Shown in pieces: positions 17,241-27,100 of a DNA stretch of 41,307 nucleotides. The notes under the pieces are model-generated. The model was not told where the DNA came from, did not search any database, and was given only the letters and a program-made list of their open reading frames with translations. This stretch comes from Lachnospiraceae bacterium UBA3820 (GTDB lineage: Bacteria > Bacillota > Clostridia > Lachnospirales > Lachnospiraceae). The stretch lies in the NCBI GenBank assembly GCA_002369325.1, contig DFDU01000101.1:1-41307 (forward strand). Reading direction: 5' to 3'. The stretch's first letter is position 1. Each line of letters begins with the position of its first letter. A program made the translations under genes and the position numbers.

Positions 17241-17269
17241 TTGATTTTATGTTAATTAGAATTTAAAAT
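17241..17269 (+). promoter_or_regulatory. Promoter of xerD
   Basis: TTGATT (17241-17246) is followed after 17 bases by TAAAAT (17264-17269), about 88 bases before the xerD start codon. The rest of the 17143-17356 gap is AT-rich and shows nothing else recognisable. Confidence 0.6.
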
Positions 17270-17356
17270 CATATCTGTAGGCTGAATTTTACATATTTTT
17301 TTTGCTTTTTGCATCATGGACTTAAGTCTTACATCTGGATGATAAGGGGAATACAC

Positions 17357-18241
17357 ATGGGAGAATACGTTGATAAATATATAAATTACTTAAGCGAAGT
17401 AAAAAGATCCAGCAGAAATACTATTGCATCCTACAAAAGAGATTTACTGAAAATGTGCAAATATTTTAATAAAAACGGGATTGAAGATGTACATGATGTG
17501 AACTCGACTGACTTGAGTACATATATCAGTTCTTTAAACAAACAGGGGATGTCTTCTGCTACTATATCCAGAAATGTGGCAAGTATAAAATCTTTCTTTA
17601 TGTATTTGTTTAAAAATAAAGTTATAAACGAAGACTGTACTGACCAGCTAAAGGCTCCAAGGATAGATAAAAAGATTCCTGATGTTTTATCTATTGAGGA
17701 GATAAATCTTTTGTTGGAACAACCGTCTGACAAGAATAATAAAGAAATAAGAGATAAAGCTATGCTTGAGCTTTTATATGCTACAGGACTTAGAGTTTCT
17801 GAACTTATATCTATAAAACTTGAAGATGTGAATCTTACTTTAAATTATATCTTGTGTAAAGATAGTAACAAAGAAAGAGTGATACCGATTGAAAACGCCG
17901 CAAAATCTGCACTTGAAAATTATATTAAAAAAGCAAGACCGGATATGTGTAAAGACAGTAATCTGCTTTTTACAAATTTAAAAGGCGAGAAGATGACCAG
18001 ACAGGGCTTTTGGAAACTTATAAAGTTTTATGCCGGAAAAGCCGGAATTGATAAGGATATCACGCCACATATGATCAGACATTCCTTCGCATCTCATCTT
18101 GTTAACAACGGAGCGGATTTAAAGGCTGTTCAGGAGATGCTTGGACATTCTGATATATCGACAACACAGATATACCTAAAAAGCCGTCAAAGTAAATTAA
18201 AACAGGAATATGATAAGGCACATCCGCGTGCAAAATCATAA
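17357..18241 (+). CDS. xerD: Site-specific tyrosine recombinase XerD
   Basis: The 294-residue protein is a full-length tyrosine recombinase. It has an N-terminal core-binding (SAM-like) domain (about 1-100) and a catalytic domain with R146 (ATGLRVSEL), K172, H238xxR241 (PHMIRHSFASHL), H264 (MLGHSDISTTQIYL) and the nucleophile Y273. XerD with XerC resolves chromosome dimers at dif during division. Size, chromosomal neighbourhood after NUDIX-SpoIIM, and lack of phage genes favour XerD over a mobile-element integrase. I start at ATG 17357, 6 bases after AAGGGGA; longer in-frame starts lack an SD. Confidence 0.9.
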   Translation: MGEYVDKYINYLSEVKRSSRNTIASYKRDLLKMCKYFNKNGIEDVHDVNSTDLSTYISSLNKQGMSSATISRNVASIKSFFMYLFKNKVINEDCTDQLKAPRIDKKIPDVLSIEEINLLLEQPSDKNNKEIRDKAMLELLYATGLRVSELISIKLEDVNLTLNYILCKDSNKERVIPIENAAKSALENYIKKARPDMCKDSNLLFTNLKGEKMTRQGFWKLIKFYAGKAGIDKDITPHMIRHSFASHLVNNGADLKAVQEMLGHSDISTTQIYLKSRQSKLKQEYDKAHPRAKS

Positions 18242-18262
18242 GCAGGAAATTGCAGAGAAAAA

Positions 18263-18313
18263 TCAAGCAGGCATTATGCACTTCTAACCGTATAATGCCT
18301 GCCTGATTTTTTT
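18263..18313. terminator. Bidirectional terminator between xerD and aroC
   Basis: GCAGGCATTAT (18267-18277) pairs perfectly with ATAATGCCTGC (18292-18302). T-runs flank it on the plus strand (18307-18313) and A-runs on the left give T on the minus strand. It serves both converging genes. Confidence 0.88.
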
Positions 18314-18330
18314 AGTCAATTATAATTACA

Positions 18331-19428
18331 TCAATTATATATTTTCTTGATATTTTCAAGTTTTGAACCCATGTTTTGAAGCATAAGGTCGAGAAGAGTG
18401 ATAGCGCACATAGCTTCGACAACTACGACAGCTCTGGGACCGATTATAGGGTCGTGTCTTCCTTTTATGGAGAGAATAGTGTCCTGATTGTTGTTTGTAA
18501 CTGTTTGCTGTTCCTTAAATATAGATGGTGTAGGCTTAAATGAAGTACGGACTATAATTTCCGAGCCGTCACTGATTCCGCCAAGTATTCCACCTGCATG
18601 GTTGGAAAGCTTTTTAACTTTTCCGTCTGACATCTTGTAATTATCATTATTTTCTGAACCAAGATGCTCTGCCACAGAGATACCGTCGCCGATTTCGACT
18701 CCTTTTACGGCACCTATTGACATTACCGCATGAGCTATAAGAGCATCAAGTTTGTCAAAAACCGGTTCGCCTATCCCTGCCGGTATACCGTTTATTATAC
18801 ATTCTACGGATGAACCTATAGAATCGTTTTTGCTTATTATGCCTCTTAGATAATCGGCTGCTTTTTTTGCGCATAAGGCGTCCGGCATATAAAATGGGTT
18901 ATTATTTATTTCTTTATGATCAAAGTTTTTGTAATCTATGGACAGTTCTCCGATTGATCTGGTATATGTACATAAGTTTATACCAAGCTCATTTAACAAT
19001 TTTACGGCTATGGCTCCTGCGGCTACCCGACCTATGGTTTCACGACCTGAAGACCGTCCGCCGCCTCTGTAATCCCTGAAACCATATTTTTTATCATATG
19101 TATAGTCAGCATGACCGGGACGATAACATTCTGCTATATTGCCATAGTCTGAAGAATGATGATCCTTGTTGTAAACTATCAGTGAGATTGGCGTGCCTGT
19201 CGTTTTGCCTTCAAAGACTCCTGATAATATTTCTACCATGTCATCCTCATTTCGCAATGTTGTAAATTCATTCTGACCGGGTTTTCTCCTGTCAAGAAAT
19301 TTTTGTATATCGGCCTCATTTAGTGACAGACCTGCCGGACATCCGTCTACGATAACTCCAACACCTTTTCCGTGAGATTCGCCCCAGGTAGTAATTTTAA
19401 AAAGTTTTCCAAAGCTCGAACCGCTCAT
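18331..19428 (-). CDS. aroC: Chorismate synthase
   Basis: The 365-residue protein is a complete chorismate synthase, which converts EPSP to chorismate with reduced FMN in the last step of the shikimate pathway. All three family signatures are visible: GESHGKGVGVIVDGCPAG near the N-terminus, the RPGHADYTYDKKYG and RGGGRSSGRETIGRVAAGAIA blocks, and the C-terminal GRHDPIIGPRAVVVVEAM. A GAGGAAAT SD precedes the ATG at 19428 (complement). aroE of the same pathway lies close by on the other strand, beyond rpsO. Confidence 0.98.
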   Translation of the reverse strand: MSGSSFGKLFKITTWGESHGKGVGVIVDGCPAGLSLNEADIQKFLDRRKPGQNEFTTLRNEDDMVEILSGVFEGKTTGTPISLIVYNKDHHSSDYGNIAECYRPGHADYTYDKKYGFRDYRGGGRSSGRETIGRVAAGAIAVKLLNELGINLCTYTRSIGELSIDYKNFDHKEINNNPFYMPDALCAKKAADYLRGIISKNDSIGSSVECIINGIPAGIGEPVFDKLDALIAHAVMSIGAVKGVEIGDGISVAEHLGSENNDNYKMSDGKVKKLSNHAGGILGGISDGSEIIVRTSFKPTPSIFKEQQTVTNNNQDTILSIKGRHDPIIGPRAVVVVEAMCAITLLDLMLQNMGSKLENIKKIYN

Positions 19429-19466
19429 TTTTATTTCCTCGCTTGAATATAAATAAAATATGTCAT

Positions 19467-19495
19467 AGGTTGTAAAAAGGTGCTTTAGACAACCT
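19467..19495 (-). promoter_or_regulatory. Inverted repeat in the aroC leader
   Basis: AGGTTGT (19467-19473) and ACAACCT (19489-19495) form a 7-base inverted repeat with a 15-base centre. It lies between the aroC start and a perfect minus-strand TATAAT (19509-19514, no good -35). It could be a leader hairpin or an operator; chance is possible. Confidence 0.25.
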
Positions 19496-19621
19496 TATCA
19501 TAATTTGTATTATAAATAGTTTTAAAAAAAAATAAAGTAGTTTTGTTAATTATTTTTTATTGGCAGAATTTGTGACAGATTAAGTTATTTTTTTCTTTAC
19601 AAAGGTAATTCATTGTGTTAA

Positions 19622-19627
19622 TATAAT
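19622..19627 (+). promoter_or_regulatory. Probable -10 of rpsO
   Basis: A perfect TATAAT lies 80 bases before the rpsO ATG. The nearest -35-like element, TTTACA at 19596-19601, is 20 bases away, which is longer than ideal. Confidence 0.4.
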
Positions 19628-19634
19628 CAAGTCG

Positions 19635-19674
19635 TTCACTTAGTAAATGGAATCTCCGCCCTTTACCCGGTGAA
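19635..19674 (+). promoter_or_regulatory. Structured rpsO leader, possible S15 autoregulatory element
   Basis: TTCAC (19635-19639) pairs with GTGAA (19670-19674). Nested inside, GTAAA (19643-19647) pairs with TTTAC (19662-19666), with a further GG/CC. A nested stem shortly before an rpsO SD is where S15 binds its own mRNA in several bacteria. This particular fold does not obviously match a known class. Confidence 0.3.
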
Positions 19675-19706
19675 TAGATTAAATAAAATTGATGGAGGAT
19701 TGTAAT

Positions 19707-19973
19707 ATGATTACAGCAGAAATGAAGAAAGACATTATTGAAAAGTATGGACGTAACGAAGGTGATACCGGTTCGCCTGAGGTTCAGGTAGCTTTGCTTA
19801 CAGCAAGGATAAATGACCTTAATGAGCACTTCAAGGTACATCCAAAGGATCATCATTCAAGACGTGGTCTTCTTAAGATGGTTGGTCAGAGAAGAAATCT
19901 TCTTGCATATCTTAAGAATAAGGATATCGAGCGTTACAGAAAACTTATTGAGTCTCTTGGTCTCAGAAAGTAA
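19707..19973 (+). CDS. rpsO: 30S ribosomal protein S15
   Basis: The 88-residue protein is full-length S15, which binds the 16S rRNA central domain and nucleates platform assembly. Diagnostic segments are GDTGSPEVQVALLTARINDLNEH, HPKDHHSRRGLLKMVGQRR and the C-terminal YRKLIESLGLRK. I start at ATG 19707, 7 bases after GGAGGA (19694-19699); an upstream in-frame ATG lies within the SD. Confidence 0.99.
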   Translation: MITAEMKKDIIEKYGRNEGDTGSPEVQVALLTARINDLNEHFKVHPKDHHSRRGLLKMVGQRRNLLAYLKNKDIERYRKLIESLGLRK

Positions 19974-19980
19974 TAATTAT

Positions 19981-20019
19981 AAAAGACATCAGGATTTAGG
20001 TCTTGATGTCTTTTGTTTT
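19981..20019 (+). terminator. Rho-independent terminator after rpsO
   Basis: AAAAGACATCA (19981-19991) pairs perfectly with TGATGTCTTTT (20004-20014), giving a stem ending in a T-rich TTTTGTTTT. Confidence 0.8.
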
Positions 20020-20082
20020 ATCAGGAACTAAAGATGAAATATGTGTGATATTAAAGCTTATAAATAAAGGAGAATACAAAAA

Positions 20083-20985
20083 ATGAGCAATGCAGATATA
20101 TGGGAAAAAATTATTGAAGGGTATAAAGAAGTTAAATCCGATAACTATTTGGGTATATTCGGATATCCGATTAAACATACGCTTTCACCGATTATTCATG
20201 ATATGATTTCTGATGAATTTTCGCTTGGAGAAAGGTATATACCGTTTGAAATAGATGAAAATCTGGGAGAGTATGTAAAATCTGCATATGAAAATGGCAT
20301 AAAAGGCCTTAATATCACGGTTCCGTTTAAAGAAAGAGTTATTCCTTACCTTTGCGAGGTGGATGATGATGCTAAAAAAATAGGAGCAGTTAATACTCTG
20401 GTACGAACTGATAAAGGATATAAAGGATACAATACGGATATGGAGGGATTATATCGTTCGATAAAGGAAACAGGAACTGAAATTAAGGATAAAGAGGTAA
20501 TTATGCTTGGTGCAGGCGGTGCTGCAAGAGCAGTTGCTTTTATGTGTAAAAAATACGGAGCAAAAAAAATATATATAATAAACAGAAGCATAGACAAAGC
20601 TGCAGCACTCTCTGATGATATGAATGATAAGGAAACTCTAAAAAAATTTATTCCTGTTTCCGTGGATGAATATAATACTGTTTCTAACGGAAAATATATT
20701 ATTATACAATGTACATCCGTAGGCTTAAAATCTGAAGACGGATTGCCGCTTATACATGATATAAATTTTTACAGACAGGCGGAATTTGCTGTTGATTTAA
20801 TATATAATCCGGCAAAAACATGTTTTATAAAATGTATGGAGGAATTGGGAATACCTGTTATTAATGGTTTAAAAATGCTTTTGTATCAGGGGATTATTGC
20901 TAACGAACTCTGGAATAATATCGAAGTAGATGCAACATTAACAGAAAAAATCTATTCTAATTTAATTAAGAAGTTATATCGTTGA
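20083..20985 (+). CDS. aroE: Shikimate dehydrogenase
   Basis: The 300-residue protein reduces 3-dehydroshikimate to shikimate with NADPH. The N-terminal substrate domain has FGYPIKHTLSPIIHD and the catalytic K83 in ITVPFKERV. D119 in GYNTDMEGL completes the catalytic pair. The NADP-binding loop GAGGAAR is at 143-149, followed by INRSIDKA. The C-terminal GLKMLLYQGI contains the substrate-contact Gln. AAAGGAG precedes the ATG. It is followed by a strong promoter that starts the pilus operon, and no good terminator of its own is visible. Confidence 0.96.
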   Translation: MSNADIWEKIIEGYKEVKSDNYLGIFGYPIKHTLSPIIHDMISDEFSLGERYIPFEIDENLGEYVKSAYENGIKGLNITVPFKERVIPYLCEVDDDAKKIGAVNTLVRTDKGYKGYNTDMEGLYRSIKETGTEIKDKEVIMLGAGGAARAVAFMCKKYGAKKIYIINRSIDKAAALSDDMNDKETLKKFIPVSVDEYNTVSNGKYIIIQCTSVGLKSEDGLPLIHDINFYRQAEFAVDLIYNPAKTCFIKCMEELGIPVINGLKMLLYQGIIANELWNNIEVDATLTEKIYSNLIKKLYR

Positions 20986-21115
20986 TATTATAATTTATAT
21001 AGTTTTTTTGTTGAATTTGCACAAATGTTAAGAATATTCAAGGAAATACCGATATAATAATAGGAATAGTCTGTCATATAATTCATTAAAAAACCTCGGA
21101 TTTTTTGTGATTTAT

Positions 21116-21144
21116 TTGACCTTAACCACAAAATTTTGTATAAT
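21116..21144 (+). promoter_or_regulatory. Promoter of the type IV pilus operon
   Basis: TTGACC (21116-21121) is followed after exactly 17 bases by a perfect TATAAT (21139-21144). Transcription would start near 21151, leaving a leader of about 33 bases to the TTG start. This rules out a long riboswitch leader for this promoter. It is one of the strongest sigma-A-like promoters in the window. Confidence 0.8.
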
Positions 21145-21183
21145 ATTACTAACTGGGATTGGATTTCTTTGGAGGTGGATGCT

Positions 21184-24100
21184 TTGTCAAAGAATTATAT
21201 AAATAAAAAACCTAAAAAGAATATCTTTAAAAGTAACGATGGTTTCACTTTGGTTGAAATGATTGTTACTTTTCTTGTTTTGGGAATCTTACTTTCCGTA
21301 TCCGTTATGAGTCTTGTTGCATGGCAGGACTGGGCAGATTTCAACAGAGAAAATGAATATGCGGAGACTTTGTTCCTTGCGGCACAAAATCAGCTTTCCG
21401 AATACAGTGAAAACGGAACGCTTTCTGATTTTTCGGAGAGAGCATACGGCGAAGCGTTGGGAAACAAGGTTGATCTTGATTCGATTTATTATGCCGAAGG
21501 AGAAAAATATACGGCTGAATTAAAAAAAGAAAACAGCGTATGGGTTTCAAAGGAGGCAGGAACTCTTTGTTATGCAATGTGTAACAAAGGCGATTATGTA
21601 AAATATAAAGCAGGAGAGGAAACTGCAAGCAAAACTGCACCTATCGTATTTGAATTGCTTGAGTCTTATATATATGATACAAGCATCTTAAATGAAACGA
21701 TATGTATTGAATTTTCACTTGAAGACGGTCAGGTTTTTTCTGCTTTTTATACTGATAAATCAATTGAAAAAGATGATGCGGATTATGCGGCTTTCGAATA
21801 TGATAATTCAAATGAAAATTTAAGAGGTCTCGTGAATATTGCAACCAGATATGAAGCATACCGTAAAGAAAGAATGGTCGGATATTACGGCGTAGATACT
21901 CTTTCGGCTGCACTTACTTCCAAAAATGACAAGCCTACTATTTCAAGAATAGCACTTAATAACGAGGAAACTCTTAACCTTTCCTTCAAACTCGGAAAGT
22001 ATTCTTCGGCAACAAATGAGCTTACTTATAAGATTTCGGTCTATGACAATGTATCAAAGAAAAAAGTCCTTGATATCACGCTTGATACATCAAAGAATCA
22101 TTTGAAAAATTATGAGAACAGAGAAACTGTTCCTTGTGATGTTATAAGATATAGCTACGATAATGGCGGAAATGCGACGTCAGAGGATATCGGTAAGTTC
22201 GACATACTTGCATATATAGATAAGGATAATCAGGTAAGAGTTATACTTGATGCCGTTGATGTTCAGGCTACAACAGAACTCTATAACAAGGATTTCTCAA
22301 AGCTTTCCGAGGTTGACAGCATTAAGTCGGGATCGGTTAAATTCTCGAAAACCTTAAGCTTCCACAGATTCGGATTAAATGCGGAAAAAATTTATTGCGC
22401 GGTTCAGGGATACAGCTCAAGATATAAGGCTACATCCGTTAAGCTTAGTAATGTATCGGATGTTTTCTTTGCGAATGAAACATCAGGTGAAGAGGATGCG
22501 GGAGCTCTCGGAACTGTTGATCACTTTAATTATACGATTAAGAATGCAAGACACCTTTATAATATCAGATATCTTGAGGATTTATCCGAAGCTGATCTTG
22601 CAAAATATAAAGAAACCGAAGGTGCAACTGCATATTGCACCTATGCACTTATAAAGGATATTGATTGGGCGGAGTTCGTTAAGGGAGATAATTACTATTC
22701 TTCAAATGCACATAATATCATTCTTCCTGACGGAACATATAAGAATGCAAATATCAATATAGTTACGGACAGAAGCTTCGCTTCATGCGGTAAGCTTCGT
22801 ATGTACGATAAATTTATCGGAAATGATTTTACCGTTAAAGGCCTTAAGATTACCGAAGCGTTCAACAGCTTAAGCGGATTGTACGGATATGAAAATTTAA
22901 ATGATGCAGAAAAGCCGGTAGGTTTATTTAATACAAATTATGGTTTGATAAAAACAGCAAAGCTTGACAAGATTCAGGTTAACAGCAGCAGCGATAAGGT
23001 TGGTGCTTTTTGTGGTGTCAATGTTGCAGGCGTGCTTGCAAATGATGAGCAAACCGGTATTCTTACGGAACTTACACTGCTTAATTCCGGTATCAACACT
23101 GCCGACGCAAGCGTAGTTCTCGGAAAAGAACATGTTGGAGGAATTGTCGGATATCTTCAGGCAACAAGCGAAACCGGAGAATCGGGTGTCGGCGCTAAGG
23201 ATATCAGCTTATCAAAGCTTACAAATTATGCAAAGGTTACAGGTGACAAATATGTCGGCGGTATAATCGGCGAGGTAAGAAATTCAAAGACTAAAAAGGT
23301 TAAGATTATAGTTGATGAGTGTATCAACAAGGGTGCTGTACTTGCATCTAACAGTGAGGTTGATGCAAACGGAATTATAAGCGTTAAGACAAATGCCGAT
23401 CCTTTGGAACCGAAATATATCGGCGGTATAACCGGTTATTCGGCAAATATCTATGCAAATTCGCATGATGAAGCAGATGTCTGCGAGCTTATAACAATAA
23501 GAAATTGTGTTAGCTCACCTGTATATTCAGAGAGTGATTTAAATGATCTTTTGGATGACAGTGTGGAAAATGCCGCAAACGTTCTTTCAAAGAAACTTAA
23601 TGGTGTATATGTCGGCGGTGTAGTAGGTTATAACTATTACGGAACCGTCCAAAGCTGTACTACCAAGGGCGAAAAGGGAAAACAGGGTTATGTTTTCGGC
23701 TACAGATATGTCGGAGGTATCGTAGGCTTTAACCAAGGACCTGCTAGCGGAATAAAAGGCGGTAATGACAGTGTAAGCGGAATAAATGAGGCAAATGTTG
23801 TCGGTTGCGAATATGTAGGAGGAATTACAGGATGTAATGCCGATGTTGACTCCGATAAGGTCAATGAGGAAGCAATCGCAAAGGGATTGGACATAAACGG
23901 AAAGAATATAAATGAAATCCTTGAATCTTCGGATATTATAGTTGTTCCGGATACAGATAAAAACCCTGAAAACAAGATAGAAAACTGGATAAATAAGGGC
24001 GTTATATTTGCAACGGGTAAATACGCCGGAGGTATTTCGGGTTACAACTGCGGCTGGATATTTAATTGTAACAGTGAAGTGGAAAGTGCCGAGATAGAAG

Positions 24101-27100
24101 GCTTCTTCCAGTCGACTTATTCAAACGGAGATTATACCGGCGGTATAGCAGGATATAACAACGGTATTATCGGAAATACAAAAAGAGAAGCTGCGGCAAA
24201 CGGCGAATATGTAATAAGCAGCGGAAATAAATCGGCAGATGAACGTAAAATATCTGCAGTATGTTATATATCCGGTAAGGATTACGTCGGAGGTATCGTA
24301 GGTTATAATGATGTTGATGCGATAGTTGAAGATTATGAACTTTCGGGCGGATATATCCTAGGTGACAGAAATAACAGCTCGTTCGTCGGAGGATATGCCG
24401 GATTTAATGCATCGTTAAGACTTTTGATGGATGATAACGGAGAGGCAAGAGCCATTATTTCAAAGCCTAACAGAGTAATAGGAAAGTACTTTGTAGGCGG
24501 AAGTGTAGGCGGTAACATTTTAAATACCAATCGTACCGATAGCATACCTACCGAATTTAAAACCGATAATTTCCTTGGAACAATATACGGTAAAGCATTC
24601 GTTGGAGGCTTTGTAGGATACAATCTTATAACAAATACTTCGGCTTTATCATACAATGGCGAAAATGATCTTGATGTTTCATATGTAATTCAGCAAAAGA
24701 TTGTTGACGCGTTTGATGAGTCGGATAAAAAGAATATTTCCGATAATGAAAAGCTTATCGAAAAAGTTGCAATACTTAACGGAGTAAAAAGCGGAGCAAT
24801 AGGTAATGTTAATGCATCTGCTGCAACTATGTACATCAGCGGAAGTAATGAGCAGATGACTCAAAACTCACTCGGAAGAATTGAAGCTGATATATATGTG
24901 GGCGGTGTCCTTGGATACAATGATGATAATACAAGAATTTATATAAAGAATGTTGAAAATACAACTCCAATAATTGCGGATTCCGCGATTGCCTATGATG
25001 AGCAAAACGGAAGAAATACGGATTACGCGGGCAGAACGCATAATTATACTTATTCCTATGCCGGCGGTATTATCGGAAAAGCAAGCAGGGAGATGACTAT
25101 TGATACATGCTCGAATGCCTCATCGGGAACTGTTTCCACATTGGGAACATACACCGGCGGACTTGTTGAAGTAAATGAAGGCCTTGTTACAAACTGTAAA
25201 ACCAATTCATTCGGTAAGAGCTCCGATGATTATGTCGGAGGTATCTGCGGACTTAACAAACTTTCGGGTAATATTACAAATTGTCATGCTGAAAATGTAA
25301 CCATAAGCGGAAGAAATATTGTTTCGGGAATTGCTGCCGAAAACTTCGGAAATATCGTTAGCAGTAATGTTTCGAAATTAAGAATTCTCGTATCCGGAGA
25401 AAATGTAATTGATACGGAATCCGGTGAGTCGACTATAGATGGCGTGTCAGCCGCGATAGCAGCCTATAACGAAGGCTTTGTAGGTTTAAATAAAGAAATA
25501 AATGTTGACATATCATCAAAGGGAAATTATACCGGAGCTGCAGTCGGAATCAATGCTGCAAACGGTTATGTTACCAATACAGATATGCCTTCGAATGTTG
25601 ATGTTACGGATGATAAGTCTGTTTATGATGACAAACTTGTAAAGATAACGGGTGTTGTTGAAGGTCTTACTTCGGTAGGTGGTCTTATCGGTAAGAATAT
25701 CGGAACCAACACATCAAATATAATTTGCGGTTTTTCCAATAATTCCGTTGTAACGGCTAAAAAGGGACTTGCAGGCGGTATAATCGGTGATAATGCATCG
25801 GGAAATATTATAGCGTTCTGTGATAATTATGAGGTTGTTACGGCTGCAAATGCAGGAAATGCCGGAGGTATAACATCCACAAATAACAGCATAATCACAA
25901 AATGTAATAATTATGCCGAAATCAAAGCATCTTCGGGTATGTGCGGAGGTATTACCGCATTGAACAATGAAGGGGCTTCTGTTTCGTATTGTCTTGTTGA
26001 ACCGAAACCGGGAAAAACATCTCTTAATTTTGCATCAAAAGATGCGGTTGGAGGAATTTCGGCTATAAACAGCGGAGTCATTGAAAACAATAATCTGAAA
26101 AATGTTAATGTATACAATTATACTACCAGCAAAGACAGTAGTATCGGTGTAGTTGTAGGTATTAATGAGAAAACAGGTAAGGTTAAATTTGCAGACTCTT
26201 CAATTAACGGAAAGAGTATAATTAATTGTTCGGCAAGAACATATACGGATAACAGTTTTGTAGGTGGAGTTGCCGGAACAAATAAGGGAAGTATAAAAGG
26301 TGCTGACTTAAGCAGCGCGGCACTTCCTTCTACCGTTATTGAAGCTGAAGTTGGATTTATGCCTAATTCGGCTGCGGTAGCAAGCTTTGGCGGAGTTGCC
26401 GGTGTGAATTTAGGAGAAATATCAAATCTTTCCGTAGACGGAACCGTAATAGGCGACTTGGGATCAGAAACCATAGGTTATGGCGGTATAGCTGGAATTA
26501 ACGGATATCTTACATCTAGGGAAGCTGCGGATGCACTTAAGGAAGCTAAAAAAATAAATCCTGATACTGACGGATATACTGCTAAGATTTCCAATTGTAC
26601 ATTTGACGGAGAGGTTTTCGGAGAAGGCTCCGGTGCGGGTATTGCATATATCGGAGGTGTTTCCGGAAATAATGCATACGGTGGTGAGATAGAGCATTGC
26701 TATATCGGTGTTATCGTGGATGATACAAGCTCAAATGAAATACAGAGAGTAACAAAAATATATGCAGGCAAGCAGGAGACAACAAATTCGTCAGGACAGA
26801 CTGTTATGACGGTTGATCCGGGAATTGAATACAGAAATAAGGGTACAGCTTATGAGGTTAAGGTAATTAATTCTTCTTATGATAAGATGTCCTACGCATA
26901 TATAGGCGGAGTTGCGGGTGTAAACTATGGCAGGGTTGCTTCATGCGATAATTATGCCAAGTCTACGGAGCCTGTAAGAGTATATTCATTTATATCATCA
27001 TCAGGTGGTATAGTAGGTTATTCTTTCCCTGATTCGTATGTAACGGGTACGAAGGAAGAGCATCTTACAACAGGTAAGGATTGGAAGGTTTTATCAAGAA

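Noticed and set aside
17357..18241. Tyrosine recombinase as phage or transposon integrase marking a mobile element
   Set aside because: Standard XerD length and motifs, conserved NUDIX-SpoIIM-xerD neighbourhood, and no phage genes, attachment-site repeats or tRNA next to it.
21090..21110. A-run/CCTCGG/T-run as a terminator after aroE
   Set aside because: The arms would pair with almost no loop, so a stable hairpin is unlikely.
20986..21183. c-di-GMP riboswitch upstream of the pilus operon (common for clostridial pili)
   Set aside because: The gap has no recognisable riboswitch core and the predicted leader from the strong promoter is only about 33 bases, too short for one.
24333..24656. Opposite-strand open frames inside the giant gene (this and many others)
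   Set aside because: They lack SD sites and family similarity and arise from the repeat-rich coding strand; treated as shadows.
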